Part shown: piece by piece, positions 1 through 5,752 of the stretch
Layout: each line of letters opens with the position of its first letter
Numbering within the stretch: the stretch's first letter is position 1
Source: an uncultured Clostridia bacterium
GTDB lineage: Bacteria > Bacillota > Clostridia > Oscillospirales > Oscillospiraceae
NCBI GenBank assembly: GCA_945927915.1
Contig: CAMEMX010000073.1
Location: 1-7,244 of the forward strand
Reading direction: 5' to 3'
Length of the DNA stretch: 7,244 nucleotides
Program-made: the position numbers and the translations under genes
Notes under the pieces: generated by a model
The model's input: the letters and a program-made list of their open reading frames with translations, nothing else
Databases searched by the model: none
Told to the model about the DNA's origin: nothing

Positions 1-243
1 CTGCGCGTGATCGAGTGGGTCGCGGACGCGTTCCCGCGCGGCGCGGTGCTGTTCTCGCTGATGAGCCAATACGTCCCAATGGGCGCGCAGCAGCCGCCGC
101 TCGACCGGACGCTGATGCGTGAGGAATACGACGGCGCCCTTTCCTGGATGGAGCTTTGCGGCATCGCGGACGGCTTTACGCAGGAATTCTCGTCCGCGAC
201 GACGGAGCTGCTGCCGGAGTTCAATTTTGACGGCATATTTTGA
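1..243 (+). CDS. PflX-like radical SAM protein, C-terminal fragment
   Basis: This is the last 80 codons of a gene that begins outside the window; the reading frame is open from base 1 and ends at TGA 241-243. The visible tail carries FSLMSQY, a REEYD segment, and LCGIADGFTQE followed by a Ser-Ser pair. From memory this pattern is characteristic of the C-terminus of the COG1313/PflX family of radical SAM proteins, which resemble pyruvate formate-lyase activating enzymes; their substrate is not established. The CxxxCxxC cluster-binding motif would lie upstream and cannot be checked here. A GTG at 7 is only an internal codon, because family homology continues through the fragment with no ribosome binding site before it. 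The stop codon overlaps the LexA box of the next gene, so the gene ends right at the lexA control region. Confidence 0.72.
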   Translation: MRVIEWVADAFPRGAVLFSLMSQYVPMGAQQPPLDRTLMREEYDGALSWMELCGIADGFTQEFSSATTELLPEFNFDGIF

Positions 244-255
244 AACAAATGTTTG
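242..255 (+). promoter_or_regulatory. LexA box (SOS operator) of lexA
   Basis: The site reads AAAC-AAAT-GTTT at 243-254 within a slightly larger context. It matches the Bacillota LexA/DinR consensus CGAACRNRYGTTYC at 11 of 14 positions: the AAC and GTT cores and all spacer classes fit, and the mismatches are outside them. It overlaps the -35 hexamer of the lexA promoter, where a repressor would block RNA polymerase. The inference is autoregulation of lexA, as is usual in the family. Confidence 0.72.
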
Positions 256-281
256 CATTTTCGGCGTGACTGTGCTATACT
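253..281 (+). promoter_or_regulatory. lexA promoter, sigma-A type with extended -10
   Basis: The -35 is TTGCAT (253-258), the spacer is 17 bp, and the -10 is TATACT (276-281). It is preceded by TGC, giving an extended -10. The expected transcription start is near 288, leaving a leader of about 25 nt before the start codon. The -35 is covered by the LexA box. Confidence 0.75.
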
Positions 282-312
282 GAAGGAAAATAAGCAGCAG
301 GAGGGGATGACG

Positions 313-885
313 ATGGGCAAAACAAGCGGCAAGCGCGGGGAGATTCTCGCCTTTCTCCGCGCGTTCACCGACGAAAACGGCTACCCGCCCACGGTGCGTG
401 AGATCATGCAGGCCGTCGGGTTGAAGTCCACGGCGACAGTGCATTACCACCTGTCGGAGCTGGATCGCGCGGGTGAGATCTCGGTCAGCGGCTCGAAAAA
501 CCGCGCCATCTCCGTGCCGAGGCAGTCCGGCGTGCCGGTCATCGGCGTGGTCACGGCGGGCCAGCCCATCCTCGCGGTCGAGAACATCGAAGGCTACCTG
601 CCCTACGACGGCGGCGAGGGCTGCTTTGCCCTGCGCGTGCGCGGCGATTCGATGATCGAAGCGGGGATCTTTGACGGCGACAAGGTCGTCGTCCGGCAGC
701 AACAGACCGCCGACCACGGCGACATCGTCGTCGCGCTCATCGGCGACGAGGCGACCGTCAAGCGCCTGAGCCGCAAAAACGGCGAGGTCTGGCTGATGCC
801 GGAAAATCCGGCGTATTCGCCCATCGACGGCCGCGAAGCCGTGATTTTGGGGAAGGTCCGCGCGGTCATCCGGGAGTACCGTTAG
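313..885 (+). CDS. lexA: LexA repressor, SOS regulator (self-cleaving S24 peptidase)
   Basis: This is a 190-aa SOS repressor that binds operators of DNA-damage genes and cleaves itself when stimulated by RecA-ssDNA filaments. The N-terminal winged-helix DNA-binding domain spans about 1-68 and includes GYPPTVREI and the recognition helix STATVHYHL. The C-terminal S24 catalytic domain spans about 75-190. The Ala-Gly scissile bond is A82-G83 (VTAGQP). The nucleophile is S113 in GDSM and the general base is K150 in EATVKRL, so it should be active. Start choice: AGGAGG at 299-304 is 8 bp from ATG 313 but only 2 bp from ATG 307, so 313 is preferred. A TTG at 253 in the same frame falls inside the promoter and is rejected. 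The gene has its own promoter and LexA box. No clear terminator follows; an inverted-repeat element begins directly after the stop codon. Confidence 0.96.
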   Translation: MGKTSGKRGEILAFLRAFTDENGYPPTVREIMQAVGLKSTATVHYHLSELDRAGEISVSGSKNRAISVPRQSGVPVIGVVTAGQPILAVENIEGYLPYDGGEGCFALRVRGDSMIEAGIFDGDKVVVRQQQTADHGDIVVALIGDEATVKRLSRKNGEVWLMPENPAYSPIDGREAVILGKVRAVIREYR

Positions 886-1048
886 GCTGAGAACAAGGGC
901 TAAGAGGGCGTGACGATAGATTGCCACGTCGCTGTGCTCCTCGCAATGACAAGCGGGGCCGCCTGTTGTGTCTTTGCGAGGAGGGCGTCAGCCCGACGTG
1001 GCAATCTATTTGTTCCCTATTCACGATTCTCTGTTCTCTATTCTCAGC
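886..1048. repeat. MITE-like dispersed inverted-repeat element
   Basis: A nested inverted repeat fills the gap between lexA and parS. The outermost arms are GCTGAGAA (886-893) and TTCTCAGC (1041-1048). A perfect 15-bp pair lies inside them: 916-930 and 995-1009, with core GATTGCCACGTC/GACGTGGCAATC. Inside that is a 14-of-15 pair, 937-951 and 969-983, with core CTCCTCGCAATGACA. The loop is 952-968. The TTGCGAGGAG...GACGTGGCAATC core is a motif I recognise as a widely dispersed bacterial repeat, typically lying in intergenic DNA. It carries no credible gene; open frames across it are by-products of the repeat. No U-tract follows the stem, so a terminator role is not supported. Copy number and mobility cannot be judged from one window. 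Confidence 0.75.
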
Positions 1049-1055
1049 TCCCATG

Positions 1056-1085
1056 TTTCCCATGTTTCACGTGAAACATGGGAAA
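1056..1085. promoter_or_regulatory. parS: parS centromere (ParB-binding site)
   Basis: TGTTTCACGTGAAACA at 1063-1078 is an exact match to the conserved 16-bp bacterial chromosomal parS palindrome bound by ParB/Spo0J. The symmetry extends outward without a mismatch to 30 bp (1056-1085), adding CCCA/TGGG and then TTT/AAA. The left-arm string CCCATGTTT is also duplicated in tandem at 1050-1058 and 1059-1067. The site lies about 25 bp before the parA promoter -35 and next to parA-parB, whose products would load here. ParB clamps loaded here could spread over the parA promoter. Confidence 0.95.
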
Positions 1086-1110
1086 ATTTTTGTATCGTGC
1101 CGTGAAACGG

Positions 1111-1139
1111 TTGCAAAATACCGCGGCGTGTGCTATGAT
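1111..1139 (+). promoter_or_regulatory. parA operon promoter
   Basis: The -35 is TTGCAA (1111-1116), the spacer is 17 bp, and the -10 is TATGAT (1134-1139) preceded by TGC (extended -10). This is the same architecture as the lexA promoter. Directly upstream, CGTGAAAC at 1101-1108 repeats one half of the parS palindrome and abuts the -35. Transcription should start near 1146, giving a leader of about 60 nt. Confidence 0.72.
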
Positions 1140-1150
1140 GTGTGACGTCC

Positions 1151-1179
1151 GGAGCAGCGGCGAAATGACCGTGTGCTCC
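1151..1179 (+). other. possible hairpin in parA 5' leader
   Basis: GGAGCA (1151-1156) pairs with TGCTCC (1174-1179). An inner CGG (1158-1160) pairs with CCG (1169-1171) around an 8-nt loop. It would form near the 5' end of the parA transcript, about 13 nt before the AGGAGG ribosome binding site. A regulatory role is not shown; a stem this short can arise by chance in GC-rich DNA. Confidence 0.3.
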
Positions 1180-1205
1180 CGAAAAAAGACAAAGGAGGCG
1201 GCGGT

Positions 1206-1979
1206 GTGGCAAAGATCATCGCGGTCGTCAACCAAAAAGGCGGCGTCGGCAAGACCACAACAGCCGTCAACCTGACCGCAGCGTTGGCAGCGTCGGGCGC
1301 ACGGGTGCTGCTGTGCGACTTCGACCCGCAGGCGAACGCGACGTCCGGCCTCGGCGTCGAGAAGCGCCAGGTCAAAAACGGCGCCTACGAGATGGTCATC
1401 GACGGCGTTATGCCCGAAAAATGCGTCGTCAAGACGAAATTTGGGGACGTTATTCCCTCGACGTCGGCGCTCGCGGGCGCGTCGGTCGAGCTGATCGGCC
1501 TCGAAAAACGCGAATTTCGCCTCAAGGCGCAGCTCGACCTGCTGCGCTACGCCTACGATTATATTTTCATCGACTGCCCGCCGTCGCTGGAGCTGCTGAC
1601 GCTCAACGCCCTGTGCGCCGCCGACAGCATCCTGATCCCCGTGCAGTGCGAGTATTACGCGCTCGAGGGTCTGTCCGACCTGATGGCGACCCTGCGGGCG
1701 ATCAAGCGCCGCCTGAACCCAAGCCTCGAGATCTTCGGGGTGCTTTTGACAATGTTCGACGGGCGGACGAATTTTTCCAACCAGGTCGCGCAGGAGGTGC
1801 GCCGCCATTTCCCCGGCAAGGTGTTCGCCTCCGTCATCCCGCGCAACGTGCGCCTTGCCGAGGCGCCCAGCCACGGCCTGCCCGCCATCGTCTATGACAG
1901 GAGCTCGCGCGGGGCGGCGGCCTATCTCGGCGTCGCGGCGGAGATCATGAAGCGCGACGGCGTCGGGTCGATTCGATAG
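1206..1979 (+). CDS. parA: ParA/Soj chromosome-partitioning ATPase
   Basis: This is a 257-aa deviant-Walker ATPase. ParA dimers bind DNA non-specifically when ATP-bound, and ParB-parS complexes stimulate hydrolysis, which moves or organises replicated origins on the nucleoid. Soj-type proteins also influence DnaA. The deviant Walker A is KGGVGKTT at residues 11-18, with the signature Lys at 11. The A' motif is DFDPQ (38-42), and Walker B is IFIDCPPS with Asp 123. Length fits Soj, with no N-terminal helix-turn-helix of plasmid type I ParA proteins. The start is GTG 1206: AGGAGG at 1193-1198 is 7 bp upstream and the protein begins directly with AKIIAVVNQKGG, as in homologues. A TTG at 1173 would add a poor lysine/glycine-rich tail and is rejected. 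parB follows 9 bp later. Confidence 0.96.
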   Translation: MAKIIAVVNQKGGVGKTTTAVNLTAALAASGARVLLCDFDPQANATSGLGVEKRQVKNGAYEMVIDGVMPEKCVVKTKFGDVIPSTSALAGASVELIGLEKREFRLKAQLDLLRYAYDYIFIDCPPSLELLTLNALCAADSILIPVQCEYYALEGLSDLMATLRAIKRRLNPSLEIFGVLLTMFDGRTNFSNQVAQEVRRHFPGKVFASVIPRNVRLAEAPSHGLPAIVYDRSSRGAAAYLGVAAEIMKRDGVGSIR

Positions 1980-1988
1980 GAGGTTAGC

Positions 1989-2870
1989 ATGGCAACGAAG
2001 CAACGAGGGCTCGGCAGAGGGCTTGGCGCGCTGATCGACGATTTTTCCCCGGAGCCGGGGCAGGAGACGATCACGAAGCTGCCGCTGCAGAAGGTCGAGC
2101 CGAACCCCAACCAGCCGCGCCGGAGCTTTGACGAGGAGGAGCTGCAGGCGCTGGCCGATTCCATCGCGGAGCACGGCATTTTGCAGCCGCTGGCGGTGCG
2201 TGCGCTGGACGGCGGCTTTTATCAGATCATCGCGGGCGAGCGCCGCTGGCGTGCCGCGCGCCTGGCGGGGCTGGACGAGGTGCCCGTCGTCGTCCTCGAC
2301 GCCGACGACCGCACCGTTATGGAGCTTGCCCTCATTGAAAACCTGCAGCGCCAGGATCTGAACCCCATGGAGGAGGCCGAGGGCTACCGCGTCCTGATGG
2401 AGGACTACGGCCTGACGCAGGAGCAGGCTGCCGCCCGCGTGGGCAAGTCCCGTCCCGCGGTGACGAACGCGCTGCGCCTGCTGGCGCTGCCGGACGAGGT
2501 GCGCGCCATGGTCGAAAACGGCACGCTCTCCGCCGGTCACGCCCGCGCGGTGCTGTCGCTGCCCAGCGAGCGCCTGCAAAAGGCCGCCGCGCAGCGGATC
2601 ATCGCCCTGCGGCTGTCCGTGCGGCAGGCGGAGGCGATGTGCAAGCGCATGGCCGCCGGGGAAAAAACGGAAAAGCCGAAGAGCGAACTGACCGTCGACT
2701 ACGTCGGCGAGTGTGAAAAGGCGCTGACCAAGCAGCTCGGCCGCCGCGTAAAGATCGTCAGCGGCAAGCGCAAGGGCCGCTTTGAGCTGGAATTTTACGG
2801 CGAGGACGATCTGCAGCGGCTGTATGACGCGCTGCTTTCGCTCAGGCAAACGGAGGAAAATAATGTCTGA
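1989..2870 (+). CDS. parB: ParB/Spo0J, parS-binding CTPase clamp
   Basis: This 293-aa partition protein recognises parS, uses CTP to close as a sliding clamp, spreads on flanking DNA, stimulates ParA and recruits SMC. The N-terminal RGLGRGLGALI (6-16) is the ParA-stimulating segment. The CTP-binding ParB/Srx domain includes NPNQPRR (39-45), the arginine-rich GERRWRAA (83-90) and ENLQRQDLNP (117-126). The helix-turn-helix at about 142-165 (TQEQAAARVGKSRPAVTNAL) reads parS. The basic, variable linker near 215-235 precedes a C-terminal dimerisation domain. AGGAGG at 1978-1983 overlaps the parA stop codon and is 5 bp from the ATG, which suggests translational coupling. The 3' end overlaps the next gene by 8 bp. 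All key motifs are intact. Confidence 0.96.
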   Translation: MATKQRGLGRGLGALIDDFSPEPGQETITKLPLQKVEPNPNQPRRSFDEEELQALADSIAEHGILQPLAVRALDGGFYQIIAGERRWRAARLAGLDEVPVVVLDADDRTVMELALIENLQRQDLNPMEEAEGYRVLMEDYGLTQEQAAARVGKSRPAVTNALRLLALPDEVRAMVENGTLSAGHARAVLSLPSERLQKAAAQRIIALRLSVRQAEAMCKRMAAGEKTEKPKSELTVDYVGECEKALTKQLGRRVKIVSGKRKGRFELEFYGEDDLQRLYDALLSLRQTEENNV

Positions 2871-3300
2871 ATTACAGGAAAAGACCACGACCACCGAGGA
2901 ACCGCTGACGCCGAAGAAAAAGCGGGCGATGCTGGAATACCTCGGCATCATGTTCGCGGCGGCGTTTTTGCTCGTGGCGCTGTCGCTGCTGGTGAAAATG
3001 CACGCGATGCAGGACGACTTCGACGCGGCGAACACCGGCGCACGCGAGAATATCGAGCAGATGGAGGACGAGCTGGAGGCCGCACGGGCGGAAAATGACG
3101 CCCTGCACGGCGAGCTTGACGCGACCGTCCGCAGCGCAAAGGCGGCGGAGCTTCTGGCGCTGGCGCAGGATGCGCACAGCCGCCACGACACCATCGCCTT
3201 CCAGGGCTACATGGCGGAGCTGGACGGCTACACGGACGCTCTGGGCGAAAAAACGCTTGAGATCTACGAAAATCTCACAATTTACCTGAAAAACAAATGA
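2863..3300 (+). CDS. small bitopic membrane protein with coiled coil, unknown function
   Basis: I do not recognise this 145-aa protein. The start is ATG 2863, six bases after GGAGG (2852-2856), and overlaps the end of parB by 8 bp in another frame, which suggests translational coupling. Residues 1-24 are polar and end in PKKKR, a cytosolic anchor by the positive-inside rule. A single hydrophobic helix follows at about 25-45 (LGIMFAAAFLLVALSLLV). The rest would lie outside the cell: an acidic, heptad-like helix at about 60-95 (IEQMEDELEAARAENDALHGELDA), then a helical tail rich in Ala, Leu and Tyr. There is no cleavable signal, lipobox or catalytic motif. The layout resembles small DivIC/FtsL-like or septum-ring proteins only in general architecture. 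Position between parB and serS suggests it is expressed with the partition genes, but a role in segregation is inference. Confidence 0.85.
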   Translation: MSELQEKTTTTEEPLTPKKKRAMLEYLGIMFAAAFLLVALSLLVKMHAMQDDFDAANTGARENIEQMEDELEAARAENDALHGELDATVRSAKAAELLALAQDAHSRHDTIAFQGYMAELDGYTDALGEKTLEIYENLTIYLKNK

Positions 3301-3326
3301 AATTCTGAACTTTTGGGGTGATACAA

Positions 3327-4616
3327 ATGCTGGACATCAAACGAATCAAGGACGATCCCGCAGGGGTCAAGGCCGGCCTGCGCGCCAAGGAGGTCGACTG
3401 CGACGCGCAGATCGACCGCATTCTGGAGCTGGACGCGAAGCGCCGTGCGCTGATCCTCTCGACCGAGACGGACAAGGCAGAGCAGAACCGCGTCTCCAAG
3501 GAGATCCCGCTGAAGAAGAAGGCCGGCGAGGACGTCGCGCCGATCTTCAAGCGCATGGCGGAGCTGAAGGCGCAGATCGCCGAGAACGACAAGGCGCTGA
3601 CCGACGTCGAGGCGGAATACCGCACGCTGATGCTCTCCCTGCCGAACCTCCCCGACCCCGACCTCAAGCCCGGCGGCAAGGAGAACAACGAGCCGCTGCG
3701 CTACTACGGCGAGCCGCACAAGTTCGACTTCGAGCCGAAGCACCACGTCGACCTCTGCACCGACCTCGGGCTGATCGACTATGAGCGCGGCACGCGGCTG
3801 GCAGGCTCCGGCTTCTGGATCTACCGCGGGCTGGGCGCGCGGCTGGAATGGGCGCTTCTCAACTATTTCATGGACTGCCACCTGCGCGACGGCTACGAGA
3901 TGGTCATCCTGCCGCATATGCTCGAGTACAAGTGCGGCGAGACGGCGGGCCAGTTCCCGAAATTCGCTGACGAGGTCTATAAGATCGAGAACCCGACCGA
4001 CGACCGGATGCACTTCATGCTCCCGACGGCGGAGACCGCGCTGGCCTCGCTGCATCGCGGCGAGATCCTGACCGAGACCGAGCTGCCGCACAAGCTGTTC
4101 GCCTACACGCCCTGCTTCCGCCGCGAGGCCGGTTCCCACCGCGCCGACGAGCGCGGCATGGTGCGCGGCCACCAGTTCAACAAGGTCGAGATGTTCCAGT
4201 ACACCCTGCCGGAGAAGTCCGACGAGGCGTTCGAGGAGCTGGTCGGCAAGGCGGAGGCCATCGTGCGCGACCTCGGCTTCCATTTCCGCACGGTCAAGCT
4301 CGCCGCGGGCGACTGCTCGGCGTCGATGGCGCGGACGTACGACATCGAGATCCAGATCCCGTCGATGAACGGCTACAAGGAGGTCTCGTCGGTGTCGAAC
4401 GCGCGCGATTATCAGGCGCGTCGCGGCAACATCCGTTTCCGCCGCGAGGCGACCGGCAAGACCGAATTCGTCCACACGCTGAACGGCTCCGGTCTGGCAA
4501 CCTCGCGCATCTTCCCGGCGATGGTCGAGCAGAACCAGCGCGCCGACGGCTCGGTCGTCGTGCCGGAGGTGCTGCGCAAGTATCTCGGCGGCCTCGAGGT
4601 CATCGAGAAGCTCTGA
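3327..4616 (+). CDS. serS: seryl-tRNA synthetase
   Basis: This 429-aa class II aminoacyl-tRNA synthetase charges tRNA-Ser (and tRNA-Sec where present) with serine. The N-terminal long antiparallel coiled-coil arm, about 1-110, grips the long variable arm of the tRNA. The catalytic core follows. Motif 2 is FRREAGS at 264-270, continuing through ERGMVRGHQFNKVEMF. Motif 3 is the HTLNGSGLATSR region with its class-defining Arg at 394. The end, VPEVLRKYLGG, is typical. The start is ATG 3327 (MLDIKRIK, the usual N-terminus), with GGGGTGAT at 3315-3322 as ribosome binding site; the in-frame GTG at 3318 lies within that site and is rejected. The gap from the preceding gene is only 26 bp, with no promoter, T-box leader or terminator, so it should be read from the parA promoter. 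The protein appears complete. Confidence 0.97.
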   Translation: MLDIKRIKDDPAGVKAGLRAKEVDCDAQIDRILELDAKRRALILSTETDKAEQNRVSKEIPLKKKAGEDVAPIFKRMAELKAQIAENDKALTDVEAEYRTLMLSLPNLPDPDLKPGGKENNEPLRYYGEPHKFDFEPKHHVDLCTDLGLIDYERGTRLAGSGFWIYRGLGARLEWALLNYFMDCHLRDGYEMVILPHMLEYKCGETAGQFPKFADEVYKIENPTDDRMHFMLPTAETALASLHRGEILTETELPHKLFAYTPCFRREAGSHRADERGMVRGHQFNKVEMFQYTLPEKSDEAFEELVGKAEAIVRDLGFHFRTVKLAAGDCSASMARTYDIEIQIPSMNGYKEVSSVSNARDYQARRGNIRFRREATGKTEFVHTLNGSGLATSRIFPAMVEQNQRADGSVVVPEVLRKYLGGLEVIEKL

Positions 4617-4682
4617 TTTTCCGGGAAATATCACGTTAGAAGCAATTCAAAACATAAATCCGAAAGAAAGGAGAGAAAGAAA

Positions 4683-5135
4683 ATGGCAAAAAAAGGAAGC
4701 AAATTCCTGAAGGAATTTAAGGAATTTGCGGTCAAGGGCAGTATGTTCGACATGGCCATCGGCGTCATCATCGGCGGTGTGTTCAAGGACCTGGTCACCT
4801 CGTTCACGAACAACATCATTATGCCGATCATCTCGATCTTCACCGGCAGCATCGACTTTTCGAGCTGGAAGATCGCGCTGCCGTCGCTGTTCGGGGATAA
4901 GATCAACCCCGAAACCGGCGAGGTCATCAAGAACTACCTGTGCTTCGGTGATTTCCTCTCGTCGATCATCAGCTTCCTGATCCTCGCGTTCGTCATCTTC
5001 CTGATGGTCAAGGGCATGAACCGCCTGCGCGAGCTGGGCAAGAAGAAAGAGGAAGAAGCGCCCGCCGCGCCGCCCGAGCCCTCCAACGAGGAAAAGCTCC
5101 TGACGGAGATCCGCGATCTGCTGAAACAGAAATAA
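4683..5135 (+). CDS. mscL: large-conductance mechanosensitive channel MscL
   Basis: This 150-aa inner-membrane channel forms a homopentamer. It opens under extreme membrane tension to release solutes during osmotic downshock. The N-terminal amphipathic helix (about 2-14) is followed by TM1 at about 17-46, with the family pattern FAVKGSMFDMAIGVIIGGVFKD and IIMP at its end. A periplasmic loop runs from about 51 to 86. TM2 spans about 88-113, followed by a charged KKKEEE segment, a proline/alanine linker and a C-terminal helix EEKLLTEIRDLLK, as in homologues. The periplasmic loop is somewhat longer than in E. coli MscL (136 aa). AGGAG at 4669-4673 lies 9 bp before the ATG. The 66-bp gap after serS shows no convincing promoter or terminator, so it may be the last gene of the operon; a strong terminator follows. 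Confidence 0.95.
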   Translation: MAKKGSKFLKEFKEFAVKGSMFDMAIGVIIGGVFKDLVTSFTNNIIMPIISIFTGSIDFSSWKIALPSLFGDKINPETGEVIKNYLCFGDFLSSIISFLILAFVIFLMVKGMNRLRELGKKKEEEAPAAPPEPSNEEKLLTEIRDLLKQK

Positions 5136-5141
5136 GCTGCC

Positions 5142-5172
5142 AAACCGCCGCAGGCCACGCCTGCGGCGGTTT
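5142..5172 (+). terminator. intrinsic terminator after mscL
   Basis: A perfect 13-bp stem, AAACCGCCGCAGG (5142-5154) and CCTGCGGCGGTTT (5160-5172), encloses the loop CCACG and begins 6 bp after the mscL stop codon. The U-tract is short (TTTA). The A/T ends of the stem make it usable on both strands, but there is no minus-strand gene close enough to need it. Confidence 0.85.
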
Positions 5173-5205
5173 ACTGTTTGCCGAAAAACCCGAATATTTG
5201 GAACC

Positions 5206-5390
5206 GTAGGGGCCGATGTGGGCATCGGCCCCGCGGTATAATCGACCGTATCATCACGGTCTTTCAGCAAAAATGTATTTGTAGGGCGGGGACATATCCC
5301 CGCCGTCCGCGAAGCGGTATACAGCAGGCACGAACAATCCTGCACACAGTCAGTCGTTCCTGCCCGCGGGACGCCGGGGACGCCGTCCCC
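5206..5390. repeat. GC-rich palindromic repeats, GTAGGG family
   Basis: Two units start with GTAGGG. The first pairs GGGGCCGATG (5209-5218) with CATCGGCCCC (5223-5232). The second pairs GGCGGGGA (5285-5292) with TCCCCGCC (5297-5304). A third palindrome, GGGGAC-GCC-GTCCCC, lies at 5376-5390. Short GTAGGGG-palindrome repeats of this look are, from memory, common between genes in gut Oscillospirales; no established function is known to me. The region 5173-5447 holds no credible gene: the frame across it consists of repeat translation and lacks a ribosome binding site. Confidence 0.6.
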
Positions 5391-5447
5391 TGCGGAAATG
5401 TTGCGACCGGCGCTCGCAGGACGCGGCATCCGTATCACCCTTTTTAC

Positions 5448-5609
5448 GATATCATCTCTGATGATATCCTCCGGATGTGAAATAATGACCTTCGGTCATT
5501 GTGAAACTTTCCGCTTGCACGGAAAGTGAAATGAAATAAATCCCCTCACGATAAGCAGGCATTTCACATGGCGAAAGCGTATTTCACAAATCCCGCAGGG
5601 ATTTATTTC
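5448..5609. repeat. hairpin array 1 (GTGAAA/TTTCAC spacers)
   Basis: This is a run of short stem-loops with different stems. GATATCATC (5448-5456) pairs with GATGATATC (5460-5468), loop TCT. AATGACC (5484-5490) pairs with GGTCATT (5494-5500), loop TTC. ACTTTCCG (5506-5513) pairs with CGGAAAGT (5520-5527). AAATCCC (5588-5594) pairs with GGGATTT (5598-5604), loop GCA. The spacers are TGTGAAAT, TGTGAAAC, AGTGAAAT and, inverted, ATTTCAC (twice). In addition GAAATAAATCCC (5533-5544) is a perfect 12-bp partner of GGGATTTATTTC (5598-5609), so the last arm can pair either locally or over 53 bp. No gene is seen. It is not a CRISPR: the units are short, the stems differ and the period is irregular. Confidence 0.65.
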
Positions 5610-5612
5610 GTT

Positions 5613-5713
5613 GAAAAGAACCCACACTTGTCGTAGACAAATGTGGGTTCTTTTCTGCGAAAGACTACCTAAACGGAGCAAAATTGAGGTAAGAAAGCCT
5701 AAAAGTAGTGTAT
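5613..5713 (-). repeat. cassette 3' element, copy 1, with terminator-like hairpin
   Basis: This roughly 100-bp element is repeated at 6298-6400. Its hairpin pairs GAAAAGAACCCACA (5613-5626) with TGTGGGTTCTTTTC (5642-5655). A C-A mismatch follows (5627/5641), then TTGTC (5628-5632) pairs with GACAA (5636-5640), loop GTA. The flank TTCTTTTCTGCGAAAGACT (5648-5666) is identical to the second copy except at the edges, and GGTAAGAAAG plus CTAAAAGTA (5688-5707) are also shared. It lies 3' of the minus-strand gene ending at 5753, and the U-rich arm makes it a plausible terminator for that gene. The 39 bp between the element and the gene show nothing else recognisable. Confidence 0.75.
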
Positions 5714-5752
5714 TTGCTTTGTTCTACAAATTAGAACCTGTCGAACGTTTTT

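Noticed and set aside
253..312. 20-residue N-terminal extension of LexA from TTG 253
   Set aside because: It would start in the -35 box, upstream of the expected transcription start. The AGGAGG site at 299-304 points to ATG 313.
916..1009. Intrinsic terminator for lexA
   Set aside because: The long stem has no U-tract after it on the plus strand, and the arms match a dispersed repeat motif.
1044..3194. A 716-codon open frame on the minus strand across parA and parB
   Set aside because: It is antisense to three clear genes with intact motifs. Long open antisense frames are expected in GC-rich coding DNA, and its translation is low-complexity (Arg, Ala, Leu, Gln).
3282..4634. A 450-codon minus-strand open frame across serS
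   Set aside because: It mirrors serS codon structure and has no ribosome binding site or recognisable domain. The serS assignment on the plus strand is certain.
4617..4682. Promoter or terminator between serS and mscL
   Set aside because: TTTTCCGGGAAA has no loop space for a hairpin, and no -35/-10 pair with 16-18 bp spacing is convincing.
5178..5480. 100-codon plus-strand frame in the repeat region
   Set aside because: It runs through GTAGGG palindromes, has no ribosome binding site, and its composition follows the repeats.
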